From: Penicillus capitatus
Lineage: Eukaryota > Chlorophyta
Direction of reading: 5' to 3'
NCBI GenBank assembly: GCA_965649825.1
Contig: OZ287696.1
Location: 1,860,001 to 1,924,000, forward strand
Length of the DNA: 64,000 nucleotides
The position numbers and the translations under genes were made by a program. Below are positions 22,915 through 33,540 of this stretch, one piece after another; positions within the stretch are counted from its first letter, which is position 1; each line of letters begins with the position of its first letter. Below the pieces are notes generated by a model, which was not told where the DNA came from, searched no databases, and worked only from the letters and a program-made list of their open reading frames with translations.

Positions 22915-23760
22915 TCAGACCGTCATTTTCTTGTAGATGGCGCAGAGACGCGACGGTTGGAATATCTGAAGGCATCACGGTAAGTCGGTCGTATGGATTG
23001 ATTTGGGATACCTTGGCCTTAAACATGACGGTGGGCGGGACATTGATGATCATGTAGTCCGGATCGTCCAGGTAGCTCTCGAACTCCTGACGCGTGCATG
23101 TAGGGTCTACCATGCGCGAGACGGGTCAGAGGTTGGACCTGTGGCATGCCCTTTGTGGTGTTGGGGCTCCAAGGAACGGGCTGAAAGAGAAGCTCTGCGA
23201 ATTCGCATGTGACGTCGTCTGGCAGTTGACATTCCTTGGCGACCTGTGTGAAAGGTACTCTCTTCGTGTGGCGTTGCTGAATGACGACACCAGTTTGGCG
23301 AAGGTCTCGGATTTGAGCATTTCGTAGAGGGACGTCTGCGCCTGAGCAGAGGGGGACGGTGGGATGGTGCTTCTCGAAGCGTTGCAGGAATGTTCGTGCC
23401 TCGTCGGTGAGCTCAAAGTGGCCGTCGAAATTCTGGATCCCTCGAATGCCTTGTCTCACCCATAGCGCCTGATCGCGTCGCGTTCGGACGGTGAAGCATC
23501 GGCCAGGTCGAAAGCGGGCGATGTGTTGCAGGCATCGCAGCGGCGTTCGCGACGCGATGAAGGTAAAGGACGCGGCCGTCATCGACAAGACGGATGTTTG
23601 TCGTAGGAAGGGCAAACGAACGAACCTGAACGTCGTCGTCCTTGACGTTAAACAGGATGCGGCTGTTCCCTGCTTTGAACGACAGGCCTAAAGTGCGAAT
23701 GCCTCCAGAGAACAACCCCTTGTCACACATAGACGCTCTCTCGTGAAGTGAGCACGCCAT
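22915..23760 (-). CDS. Conserved-looking protein of unknown function
   Basis: ATG 23760 (MACSLHERAS). Exon 1 reads GIRTLGLSFKAGNSRILFNV, TTNIRLVDDGRVLYLHRVAN and THRPLSTWPMLHR; a 49-nt intron joins it to IQNFDGHFELTDEARTFLQRF; a 52-nt intron joins MPQ to EFESYLDDPDYMIINVPP; a 46-nt intron leads to IFQPSRLCAIYKKMTV and TGA 22915-22917. Consistent intron sizes and phases support a real gene. I recognise no domain; the middle part looks like a small helical adaptor. It lies 127 bp upstream of the CDF gene on the same strand. Confidence 0.55.
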
Positions 23761-24062
23761 CGGAAGGGAGCTGCGGAGGAAGGAGCACCGAGAAGGGGAC
23801 GCATACAGAGCGGGAGAGACGAAGTATGAGATGGCAGATTGTGAGATATAAGAGGAGCAATTGGAAACGTGTCCTTCCGGCACTCTTTGACGGTCTGAAG
23901 GAAATGACGATACTCGATGAAGGGAGACGCTGACGGAGGGATGTCTGAGCGTTCGAGACGCATTGTCCATGGATCATAGACATTAGCAGCAAACAATGGA
24001 TGGTCTATACAGATACAACGACGGAGCACGATGTTTTCACAGGGATCCTTCACATAGCTTCC

Positions 24063-25220
24063 CTAGCTCATCGTTGAACAGTTCCTACATCCACGTCCAA
24101 CATGGACCGTTGTTCTCCACTTAGTAAGTGCGTGGCGTACTGGCTGATCAAGGAAAACGAAATGCCCTGCGCCAGGAATCACGGAAATGCTTCTGTCTGT
24201 CTTGTGCTGCGGTGGCCCCTGTGCCGCTTCGATAGCTTTACAGACTTTGACGGCCGACCGTGGGTCCATCCAATCCGATTCTCCATAGATGAAGCTGACA
24301 GGCACCTTCAAATCCGACAGTCTTTTATCGAGAGGGTCCTTTCCCCAGGCAATCGGATGGAAGATGTGACGCAGAGCGTGTTCGCCACTGGGTCTCGCCG
24401 CCGAGATGTGATAGAAGTAGGACTGGAGAGACACCGATTCTGCCGATCCGACCCCGACACCCTCTCGAAAGCGGTTGCGAACATAGCCTCCCACCAGACT
24501 CTGTCCCCACGGACCCATCGAACGGATGAGCATCTGTGGCGTGACGCCAGAGGAGAACAGAAACTTGAACCCTCGATAGACATGTGATTGCCATGTCCAC
24601 TTCGACTGCAGAGCCGCTGGCATTTGATAGTCCTCCGGCTTTCCCGACTGGAACCCGTTTCTCTCTGAGATGGAGTGAAAAGGTGGAAGGTTACCATGGC
24701 TGCTGGACTGACGAGAATGAGGTGTTGGACGTCTTCCGGATGACGTTGTGTGTACAGTGCAGCGAGATATCCGCCCAGACTGTGCCCCACGAGAATCATT
24801 TTCTCCATTCCTTGGCGATCGTACCACGCCTTCAGTCCATCGATGAAGAAATCCTCCGTCTCGCGTGTGGTCTTGGCATCGAAATGCGGTCGCCCTGAAT
24901 CGCAACGTCATGCCACCCCCAGAAGGAGGAGTGCGTGAATCACCCGATAGTCCAGTTCCCAGCCAATCCACGCAGTGCATTCGGAAGTGTCGACACAAAA
25001 AATCGATGTTCCTATTCAACAGCAGCCCCTTCCTTTTCTGGTCTGTCATCCGAAGGGCAGAAGACCTGTAGTAGATGGCAGCGCCGGCACCGTATCCTTG
25101 TAGACAGACGATGGGTTGGGCATCCGGGTTGCCTCCTGAGATGCTGTGAATCACTTGGCCCTTGCTGCTCTCTCCGATGACGGTGTTCGAGATTTGCAGA
25201 GGCGATCTGCAGACGCGCAT
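24063..25220 (-). CDS. Alpha/beta hydrolase of the ABHD4/ABHD5 (CGI-58) family
   Basis: ATG 25220 (MRVCRSPLQISNT). Introns join YYR to NIDFLCRHFRMHCVDWLGTGLSG, then to RPHFDAKTTRETEDFFIDGLKAWYD. Nucleophile elbow GHSLGG, so serine is present (vertebrate ABHD5 has Asn there); ALYTQRHPEDVQHLILVSP; acid GESDWMD; histidine GAGHFVFLDQP. The order and the ETE-FFIDGL segment are typical of the CGI-58 clade, which acts in lipid-droplet and phospholipid metabolism. The last ~15 residues (VHVGRGCRNCSTMS) may be intron read-through, so the 3' end is uncertain. Confidence 0.82.
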   Translation of the reverse strand: MRVCRSPLQISNTVIGESSKGQVIHSISGGNPDAQPIVCLQGYGAGAAIYYRSSALRMTDQKRKGLLLNRNIDFLCRHFRMHCVDWLGTGLSGDSRTPPSGGGMTLRFRATAFRCQDHTRDGGFLHRWTEGVVRSPRNGENDSRGAQSGRISRCTVHTTSSGRRPTPHSRQSSSHGNLPPFHSISERNGFQSGKPEDYQMPAALQSKWTWQSHVYRGFKFLFSSGVTPQMLIRSMGPWGQSLVGGYVRNRFREGVGVGSAESVSLQSYFYHISAARPSGEHALRHIFHPIAWGKDPLDKRLSDLKVPVSFIYGESDWMDPRSAVKVCKAIEAAQGPPQHKTDRSISVIPGAGHFVFLDQPVRHALTKWRTTVHVGRGCRNCSTMS

Positions 25221-26929
25221 GCATCGAGTGATCAGTAATGGAGGAGAGGGACGGAGAGAACTTGCAGAATTGCAGCAGTTGGCGTTCGGATTCGGCCGCT
25301 TCCGAAGTCGACGTCCTCGACCAACGCAATCGACTCCACCTGGCCAAAGAAGAGGACCTCAGTGCCGAAACAGAGCTTCGGAATGAAAGAGCAGTTACCA
25401 ACTCGGTACGGTTACGGCCTCCTGCGTTGGCAGAACGGTCGGCACGACCGGCATTGCTTTGCTGGCCAAGGTTACCAGACGAACGAACGTCTGTCGCCGA
25501 ATCTTTGCAGACGGTGAACGAAGACAGCGAGATTTTGATGATGCAATGACAGCGTAATGATGTGCGGAGGCGATTCTGAAGCACGTCGATCGCTGAGGAC
25601 CAAGTGCGCAACGCGTGTCGAAACACAGAAGAGAGATTCTGTCTGACAGGCCATCTAGTACTGTAAGGGTGGAGATGTTTGAGTCACTCATCGGCCGACT
25701 GAAGCAGACAGATCATCAATGGCGCGGACATCGGGGGTCCACTCCTCCGAGCGAGTCTCCAGAATGGGCACGAGCGTCAAGTGCAGCTTCGTTTTCCACG
25801 ATAGCCCTACACTCATACGAGATAGGATACGCGAGGTGATCAGAGCATCGCACACAGAGAACGGATTTAGAAGAGTGAGAGATGGAGCTCATCTTGATCA
25901 GAACCTGACAGCCGGTTGTGTGAGCTTGCGTACAGCGCCCACTTTTTCTGGTTTTGCACCTTTCTTCACAGCGCCACGCATCAGACAGTAAGCATTTGGC
26001 CACGATGCCTCTCATGCACATTTGCAGAAATGCAGAGGTCATGAATAATGTCCAATGTGTCAACATCCTCCTTCAACGCTCTTTAGAAACACCTAGGGTC
26101 ATCTTGTCCTTCAAACGACGACAAATGCGCGAGATGTGATCCACGCGTCGTTGCAAATGCCAGACCGCTGTGAAATCTGGGAAACGATGCCAGCTCATCC
26201 ATGCTCTCCATCAGTACAGACGCCGTTCAGCTTTTCACCACGAGAGACATCTGAACATCGGATCCACGATTCTTCAATACTCTACACAGATCCTCACATG
26301 ACAGGTAGGTGGTGGCTGTAAACTGTCTATGGTAGGTATACACACCGACTGTCACACTTTAAAGGAGACCATCGCCGTCCTCGATGGATCAGAGGTTAAG
26401 AACAGATAATGTATAGATAACTTAATGAATGATCCAAATGCTTCCAAAACGAAAACGGGCGCTTCTGCTTAAAGGACATTGTCACACAGAGCAGATAGAT
26501 GACACAACAAATTTTACTAGCTCTATTCGCCCAGATCATCTCCAGCAACCTAAGCAGAATCAGCTCATGGACCTGCCGCAAACAAGTCATAAAGAGATGG
26601 GAAGACATCTCACTCACTCACTCACCTCGTGGACAGTCGTCGACGGACTCCTTCGTGTCTGTGCTCTTCTAGTGATCTACAATCGATGCCCTTGCAGAGC
26701 CAGACAGTGTTGTTTATTACTTTTTTTGTGTAAAATTGTTAACGCGTCGAACTTCGGTGGGGCATCGCGCATGCGAGTAGATAGGAAGGCTCTCGTCGAC
26801 CTCTTGCTGGAATCCGCGTAAGAATCCGCGGCCTTTCGCAAGTGTCTCGGTCTCTCAGCGCGATCTTGAATGTCCGTGAAGGGCGGCGCGTTTGCCAACC
26901 GACGAAATAGATCGGCCTCGAGGTGTTGG
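25221..26929. other. Unresolved region with fragments of possible genes
   Basis: Both strands have medium open frames. A plus frame from 25,238 reads SEVDVLDQRNRLHLAKEEDLS; a minus frame near 25,905-25,990 ends GAVKKGAKPEKVGAVRKLTQ. Neither joins into a recognisable protein. A CTCA microsatellite-like run lies at about 26,612-26,624. No confident gene. Confidence 0.25.
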
Positions 26930-27260
26930 GTTTTCGTCTAAAAGATCTCTTGCTAGCCGCTAAGGAGCGCAAACGGAGTTTGTGCTGCGGTGACGCGGGG
27001 GCATCTTTGTACGCTGTTTACCTGCGAGGAAAGGCACTAGGGACTCCATCCATCCTCGCGCCCGAGCGTTCGACGTGTTTTCTGCGCGGCGTAAGTGGAG
27101 CGAGTCCATGCCCCTTTCCGTTGTCGTCATGCAAGGCGACGAACGATTTTTCCACTCGGTGGAGAGACCGCCTCCGCAGGTGGTGGGAGGCGAATGGTCT
27201 CTAACCGTAGGGTGGGTGCCGCGCGCACCGGAGTCCGTCACATCGCTGTCTATTTCCGAA
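26930..27260 (+). repeat. Degenerate fifth copy of the R-block GC-rich module
   Basis: Diverged similarity to 7,575-7,870: CATCCTCGCGCCCG followed by GCG, the -AAGGCG-CGA- stretch, and GGGAGGCGAATGG-CTCTAACCGTAGGG against GGGAGGCAAATGGACGCTAACCGTTGGG. No secreted-protein gene follows, so it looks like an old, decayed relic. Confidence 0.6.
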
Positions 27261-28483
27261 AAGGGGAACGAGAATTTTGCGCGCTGCAGATTTTTTTAGG
27301 CCAAGTTAGGTTAAAGGAAAGAAAGTCAGAAGAAAGCCCCAGAGTCCGAATCAAGGTATATTGACACAGATCAGGCCAAAAAACTTGTCAGCACGCATTT
27401 GCTGTCATGATTCAAGTGGTCGAGCACCTCGTCCACGACAGACAGCCTAGAATAGATTGGAGTGGAAACTGGTGCTGTGAGGCGGAAACTGGTGCTGGAA
27501 CGACATCCTTGCCAGGAGAAGACTCAAGAAGACTTGAATCTTGCTGCCTAGAAAACCTTCAACTTTCATCTGAACCGGAAGGATGATCTCCATCACGACA
27601 TGTTGGCGTACTGCCGGACAGGTGTCCTCGCTGGGAGCAGGAGAGTGACGCAACTGAGGTAATGAAATCGAATTCTGCGATCGATCCTTCGCGTTTTTTC
27701 TGTTCAGTAGGACCGTCGATACAGCTGGTATCGGCCAGACCCAGGGCTTCATTCCCTGTTCGTTCGTGGGCCGTGTCGCAGACGGAGGGTCGTGCTAATA
27801 TCTTGAGGTAGACTCTTCGGTTTGTCGCAGATTGTCACCAGCTGTAGATTCCGGTAGGATCCGTGGCTGGGATTCCCTTCATCTGAAATTTCGGCGCGCC
27901 AGACACTGCTGCTGTTGTCATATCTTCTGCTGGCTCCAAGGAGCTTTAAGATCTCGAGGTCATTGAAGTCACACATGAGATGCACGTGTCTTGACCACGC
28001 GGACAGCGATGCCTTGATCTCCAATGACACATAAACCTTCACACGACACACCTGTCACATCACCGAATTAGAGTGTGTCAGCACAGCATTACCTGATTTT
28101 CTGGTTCTCTTCCAAAATGCAGAACTCTTGTCTTTAATGGCGCGGCATTTGTGCGGTCATCACTCGTTCCACGTCTGTCAGGAGGATCCCATCCATCTCC
28201 GCGACTCTAGAGACAGATTTCGTCGACGACAATCCAATGAGAGAGGAGGTTCCCGACAGCATTCCTCCACTCCTCAATGCGAATCATGACCGCCGATGAG
28301 GAACAGGTGAGTTGAGCAGAATCCGGCGACCTCAGACATCGAGAGACGCCTCCTTGTCTTTCACTGCTTGTCAGCAAGTCATCCATCCGTTCATTGCATA
28401 AAATATCTTCCGTACGACACTTTCGTTCCGCCGTTTCAAAACCCTTGCCGAACGACGGTGCCCGCACGCGTGTACTACGAACG
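27261..28483. other. No supported gene
   Basis: About 1.2 kb upstream of the gag-like ORF. Minus-strand frames at 27,447-27,752 and 27,749-28,051 are open but resemble nothing and have no splice support. Could be the 5' part of the element that carries the gag-like ORF. Confidence 0.3.
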
Positions 28484-29932
28484 ATGCTTCCCTCAGGCTC
28501 TCAGACCGGAGGTCCTGACACCGCCCCCGACCCGGTGCGCACGGCGGTGGCGCAGGCCGCGAACACGGTCCGGTACCGGCGCGATCTGCGCCTGTCGCCA
28601 GAGGTGCTCGAAGCGATGAGCAAGAAGGAGCTCATCCTCGTCAACACTGCCCTCCAAGCTTGCCCAACGCACATCGCCGCAACCGTGGAACCCGTCACGC
28701 TCATCGCCGCAACCGTGGAACCCGTCACGCTCATCGCCAAGATCCGCGACTACCTGTCGGCGCACAGAAAGAAGGACGAAGCCCAGCTACGCCTAGTGAC
28801 ACGACTCGAGAACCTGCGCAACCAGCTTCTCCTGGCGCCAGAAGCCCCAGACTTGCCTCAAGAGGGAGAAACGAACACGACCTCTCTCTGCCGCTCCCGC
28901 CACTCAGTACCGCCGAACCAATTCCTCAGAGCACTCTCCGATGACATCCGCTCGGCTACTACGCAGATCGAGGGTATCGCCTCGCCGCTCGTACCCAAGG
29001 AACACCCGTATGCCGCTCGTTTCTCCACGGCCATTTCTATGTTGCACGAGGTACACAATTGCATGCTGTTCTATCACAGCATCACGGATTGGACACCGTC
29101 CGCCGCTCACTCCACGCCCCCTGCTCCTCCGGCCAGAGACCAAGCAGAGACAGAATCCGGAAGCGCTGCCCCTCGATCGTACCGGGATGCCGCCCGAAAG
29201 GCCCTGCCCACGAAGACCCCTGCACAGCAGCAACGGAACGCCCAGGCCAGAGAACTGAGGAAGAAAACCCAGGAGCTCAAAGCTCAGATCAGATGCGATG
29301 AACGCAGCTTCCAGCTGTGTCCAGTGAAACTGCAGGGAGACCGACCGTCGTTCCGTCAGCTCGGAATCAGTCTGGAGCGAAAGCTCAAGATCAAGAACCT
29401 CAAGGAGCACGTGGAAGACATCCGCACAGATCACGGAGGCCGCTACTACGTGCAAATCCGTGCCGATCTGCGGGAGTCCTTTGAGAAATCGCTGGATCGC
29501 TGCCTGGAATGTGCAGGAGATGCCTGGGACCTCGAACTGCCGGATATTGGCACGTTCACAGTGAATAATCCGTACCTCTCGCCAACCAAAGACAAAGTCC
29601 CCGTGGTCATCAGCAATGTCGATCTGGACATAGACCCGGAAGCCGCAATCGCAGCCATCGCCGAACAGAATGCTTCGCGCTGGCAGATCCCTGCGCCCGA
29701 ACTCGAAGCAGAGCACTTGGCAGCTCCTCACCGAATGAATCGCCGCAAACGTGACTCTGCCGGACAGCCCCTCCCGGAATGGACACCCAGCAGGAACTTG
29801 AAGGTCTTCGTGTCGAAGACTCTCTATGAGCAACTGAAGGATCCCAAGACCGCGTTTGCCACGCTAGACTACATGGTACTTCCCATCCGCCCGTTTACAC
29901 GGCCTCCCAGCGCCCCCCGAGAAGTCTCCTGA
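28484..29932 (+). CDS. Gag/ORF1-like protein of a probable retroelement
   Basis: Intronless frame of 482 codons from ATG 28484 (MLPSGSQTGGPDT), with notably C/G-rich third positions compared with neighbours. Helical N-terminal half; proline-rich linker; SYRDAARKA, a phrase common in non-LTR ORF1/Gag proteins; basic coil QARELRKKTQELKAQ; KIKNLKEHVEDI; then VPVVISNVDLDIDPEAAIAAI like an RNA-binding fold. No CCHC knuckle and no reverse transcriptase follow, so only an ORF1-like remnant or a domesticated gag is present. An exact 30-bp tandem duplication lies near residue 65. Could also be a host gene of recent origin. Confidence 0.5.
   Translation: MLPSGSQTGGPDTAPDPVRTAVAQAANTVRYRRDLRLSPEVLEAMSKKELILVNTALQACPTHIAATVEPVTLIAATVEPVTLIAKIRDYLSAHRKKDEAQLRLVTRLENLRNQLLLAPEAPDLPQEGETNTTSLCRSRHSVPPNQFLRALSDDIRSATTQIEGIASPLVPKEHPYAARFSTAISMLHEVHNCMLFYHSITDWTPSAAHSTPPAPPARDQAETESGSAAPRSYRDAARKALPTKTPAQQQRNAQARELRKKTQELKAQIRCDERSFQLCPVKLQGDRPSFRQLGISLERKLKIKNLKEHVEDIRTDHGGRYYVQIRADLRESFEKSLDRCLECAGDAWDLELPDIGTFTVNNPYLSPTKDKVPVVISNVDLDIDPEAAIAAIAEQNASRWQIPAPELEAEHLAAPHRMNRRKRDSAGQPLPEWTPSRNLKVFVSKTLYEQLKDPKTAFATLDYMVLPIRPFTRPPSAPREVS
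28673..28732 (+). repeat. Perfect tandem duplication, 2 x 30 bp, in gag-like ORF
   Basis: Units 28,673-28,702 and 28,703-28,732 are identical and followed by a partial third start (ATCGCC). In protein it doubles IAATVEPVTL, in frame. Confidence 0.95.
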
Positions 29933-31089
29933 TCCACATTTATTACATGCATACTTCTGATTTGTGTCTCGCTCTGCATAGTCTAAACATTGGATGTAGC
30001 CCTCTCCTCTGATGTTTAACTTGAAAAGGGGATGTAAGAAGCACCAACTTTATTATCCGTTCATTGCATGCGGTCCCCGACAACCGTACACTTTCTGCAT
30101 CCACTTCGATCTACTTTTCTTCTCCAGCTGTCATGCCCCCCACAGGATAGATCATCCAAACAAAGTACGCAATCGTGTGCGAGTAGATAGGTGTTTCTAT
30201 CACAGTCACATGGATGTGTGATGTGACATCTTGACCAGGTAAGAACAAGAACAGGCACGATTCTGGGTCTAGGACACAGAACGAGATTACAAGAGACATC
30301 ACGCGTCTGTTCAGTAAACAGTTAGCTACTTTCTAGGCAGATTCCCACTGAAGGACGACAGACAAATGAAGTGTCAAGAGGCACAGCAGAGCACAGCAAA
30401 CTCGTGCTATGCAAAAACAAGCCCCGAGTTGCGTACTAGACAAGATGCGTCGAAAGCTGATGTCGCCAAATAGAATGAAGGAGACCGACAGCAGCCAGCC
30501 AACACATGTGGCAGTGTTGCGGGCTAAACGACTCCCACAAATCACTGCGTTGACACATGGCTGGGAATCGCCAGTCTGATGGCAGGCCGCGTGCCGTCAA
30601 ACCACGCTTCTCTAAGGGTCTCCGCGTCCATGTGGAGTCTTCCTCGACCCACGACTCCGATGCCGCTATGCAGACGCGCGCCGACTGGACTGGAGATACG
30701 TCGCGTTTGGGTTATAGTGACCTGACGTTGTCTTGTTTTAAAGACATCGTACGTAGGCCAGCCTCCTATAGGAGTGTCTCCAACAGAAGCTCTCCGTTTT
30801 TGACAGAGATGAAGATTCGCCGTCTCTTCCCTAGGAGACAGAGCACAGAGAGACGAAAAGCTGGCTGGTGGTTTAAGAAAGGGTCCGTTTTTCTTCCGTG
30901 TACCGCATCGTCGCTCACCGATGACCTCGATCAACGACCGAATTCTCATGTACCCCTTGCCGCTCTTCGAGATTTATGTTGTTTGATCTGCAACGAAGAT
31001 GCGTGCATGTAGCGAGGGAGAAACATCGACGCAGCAAGACGTTCATTCTAGGTTGCGAAAAACGCGAGAACGCGTTGTCATGCCGATCA
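29933..31089. other. No supported gene
   Basis: Downstream of the gag-like ORF. A 135-codon minus frame (30,542-30,949) and a 151-codon plus frame overlap each other and have no recognisable content. Confidence 0.3.
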
Positions 31090-31361
31090 GAGTCTGTTAA
31101 TTCGGACGTGCTGCGTGTTGTCCATCCCTCTGAAGGGGAGGGGGGTTGTTTGTGACGCCGATTCTCCCCTCGAAGATGCGCCTGTTGGCGAAGCAGGCGC
31201 GCCACGGACGACCTGAGAAGCGTCTATTTCCGCCCCACGGCCTCGAACGTTCGCGCAGGTGACATATCCGCATTCGTCTGCGTAGATCGCCGTCAACTTT
31301 GTGGTGTGTTTCTTGAAGAGGTCTTTTGCTTGTCGTCGCAAAAAACCGACGCGAGTCTCTG

Positions 31362-31699
31362 TGTTGGAAATGTAGCATCCTATCCACTGTTCGTAGCCGT
31401 CTGAAGCGGTTCGTTTCAGGGTAACCACCTTTGGCGCGCTGTCCATCAGATGCGACGGGTGCTAACCTCCGAGCCGATTTCTTCATAACAGTCGGGCGAT
31501 GGTTTTCGAACGTGCCCTGAAGTTCGCGACTGATAGCTGTTGGGGTTAGGAAATCCACAACCATCGTGGGTATTTAAAGACCGACAATCCTCTTGTAATT
31601 ATCCTGAGTTCTTGGTGCTATCTCTGAGCGTTCATTGCCATCGTCGTCGCGTCGTTTCGACTCGTGTTTTGTTTCTCGTTGTGCAGAAGATTCCCAACA
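31362..31699 (+). mobile_element. Solo LTR with target-site duplication (element b)
   Basis: Starts TGTTGGAAATG and ends GATTCCCAACA, with 6-bp imperfectly extended terminal inverted repeats (TGTTGG/CCAACA). Flanked by CTCTG at 31,357-31,361 and 31,700-31,704. The empty site reads GCGAGTCTCTGGTTTGT in R1 (7,601-7,620 region), R2 and R4. Inside: GGGTTAGGAAATCCACAACC, TATA-like GGGTATTTAAAGACC at about 31,568-31,582, and CTGAGTTCTTGG-GCTATCT. TG...CA ends and a 5-bp duplication are the signature of LTR retrotransposons; no internal region remains. Confidence 0.88.
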
Positions 31700-32145
31700 C
31701 TCTGGTTTATGGCGCGTACGCTATTCTCGACTGCTGCAGCATCAACGGGAAATGGCAACAAGCGAGTGCATCCTCGGGCCCGGGCGATCAACCCACAGTC
31801 CCTTTATAGGCAAGACAGAGCCCATTCCTCTTTCGCAGTGACCGTGCAAGGCGGTCGACCGTATTCGTTTCGCAGGGAAACTGCTTCGCTCCGTGCTGGG
31901 AGGAAAATGGACGCTAACCGTTGGGCAGATGCGCGCCCGCCAGAGCAGTCATATCGCGACTGATCCCGAATGAGAGCGCGAGGGTCCTCAAGAGCTTTCC
32001 ATGCAGCACCATCTCTGGGTCGCAGGCGACGGATACGACCGAATTGGAAAACGCAGCTGCCTGCAAACGAGGCAGCTGCCGAATTCGGACAGGTCGCTTC
32101 GGGTTTTTCTGACTGAAATTCACACCGCTGACTGCAGCTGCATGG

Positions 32146-32152
32146 TATAAAT
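32146..32152 (+). promoter_or_regulatory. TATA box of copy 3
   Basis: TATAAAT, 96 bp before ATG 32242. Confidence 0.7.
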
Positions 32153-32241
32153 TCGAGCAGGATTCTACACCACTGCCATTTCCCTTTACGCGTTTGTGTC
32201 TTCTGTCTCTCCGAGGTTCTTCGAACTCCGTCTCAAACACC

Positions 32242-32746
32242 ATGTCTGCCAACGCAGCTTTGTTCGTCCTTGCCGCTCTTCTCTGCCTCCGCGCAGTAGG
32301 ATCCCTTCCACCGCAGCAACCCTCGATGGCGAGCGTTTGGTGTTCTGGCAGGTGAGCGCTTACCGCCCTACCACAGAGAATGTCGTCGACGAGGAAGGAC
32401 ACGTCGTCGGCAAATTGTTCTTGAAAACAGACCTCGCCAACCAAAGTATGGCGGGCAGCGTAACGAGAACTCTTGTATATTTTGCATGTGCATGTGAAGT
32501 CCCGGATCAAAAGTGGGTTGGACAACCTAGCGTCTCAAAACAACAAGAGACTGTTAACGACTGCGCTTATTACGTATGCATTCTCGGTATGTTGCCAGAT
32601 CTATTCAGTCAAGTGTCGAATGAGGCTGGCTCTGTGCAGAGGGCCTTGTGGCATTTGACTATTACATACCATCTAATACATGCAATGGATACGCCACGCT
32701 GTTTGCCTATCAACCAGCCGGAGGCTGGGTGAGAGCCGTGTGCTAA
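32242..32746 (+). pseudogene. Secreted Cys-containing protein family copy 3, frame breaks
   Basis: ATG 32242 (MSANAALFVLAALLCLRAV), TGA at the family position. VSAYRPTTENVVDEEGHVVGK, YFACACEVPDQKWVG and MLPDLFSQVSNEAGSV are continuous. A 1-nt deletion relative to copy 1 after GSV then puts the conserved C-terminus LVAFDYY...TCNGYA...GWVRAVC out of frame (TAA 32744-32746). The long frame alternatively ends INQPEAG. Same family as copy 1; role unknown. Confidence 0.45.
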
Positions 32747-32960
32747 ACAGGTCGCCTGACAGACGAAAAGCAGATCGCATTCTTTCCGGTCTAAGTTCTT
32801 GAGATTTTGCATGACTCTCTTGAACAATCCGGTTACCTTTGAATGTTCGATTTAATGAACAGCGCAGCCGTTTTTTGAGTTCGGTCGGTCTTACGACGCG
32901 CGTCCTCTTCGACGATCGCGCAAAGCAATCGATTACGTCTTCATGGCCACGATCACCACC

Positions 32961-33540
32961 AGGCCGTTTTGCTGCCTGCCATGCACTTAGTGCTGGCTCT
33001 GTGCATCTTCTTATCAAGATCAACTTCTTCTTGCAGAACGGCAGGCGCGAACACCTTCTTCTCGTCGAACTCTGCTTATCGACGCCCAGCGTGTTTGTCA
33101 TGTCGCGGCAGATGCCAGGCATTCAAACGTAGAATGCCCATCCGCGAAGGAAAGACACGCACGGCTCCCGCACGCGGAGCCCTCAGGTGCTGCAAGCACG
33201 GACGCCTGAGCTACGGACAGCTATGTAGACGCGACCTCGGAATCCAATTCGACGAAGCACGCGTCGAAGAAGACGGCAGGTGCACCTGGCGGATTTGCGA
33301 TTCACCACGCCAGGAGGCAACACCCTTCGGCGCATCGGCCTTTTCCGTTTTCTTCGCTCGTCGGAGAAAGAAAAACTGGGCCACAACGCGTCGTTCTGAA
33401 AATGGAGACTTGGCCGATCGGACACGGAGTTGTTGAGCACCAGGTTTACAGATGGATCACTGTCAGACAATCATTGTTCTGAGTGCACCAGTGAGACAAT
33501 GGCCGGTTCGAGTTTCTCCAAGACGAATTGTCGAGGACAG
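32961..33540. other. Junction segment between R3 and right arm
   Basis: 32,870-33,060 is similar to 18,300-18,490 (reverse), so palindrome similarity continues weakly here. 33,060-33,440 is unique, GC-rich, with small hairpins (GGCTCC/GGAGCC, 33,163-33,182) and an open plus frame ending near 33,436 that I do not recognise. Confidence 0.35.

Larger units (their letters stand above)
31090..32960 (+). repeat. Segmental repeat block R3 (direct relative to R1)
   Basis: Matches R1 about 7,370-8,800: GC-rich module, TATA box, secreted-protein copy 3 and conserved 3' flank. It is split by a 338-bp insertion at 31,362-31,699 that R1, R2 and R4 lack. Confidence 0.85.

Noticed and set aside
25238-25990. 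A Mediator-subunit-like gene on either strand
   Set aside because: Short similarities came from different frames and could not be joined by acceptable introns.
29000-29833. Long minus-strand frame opposite the gag-like ORF
   Set aside because: It mirrors the C/G-rich codon pattern of the plus ORF and has no protein-like content of its own.
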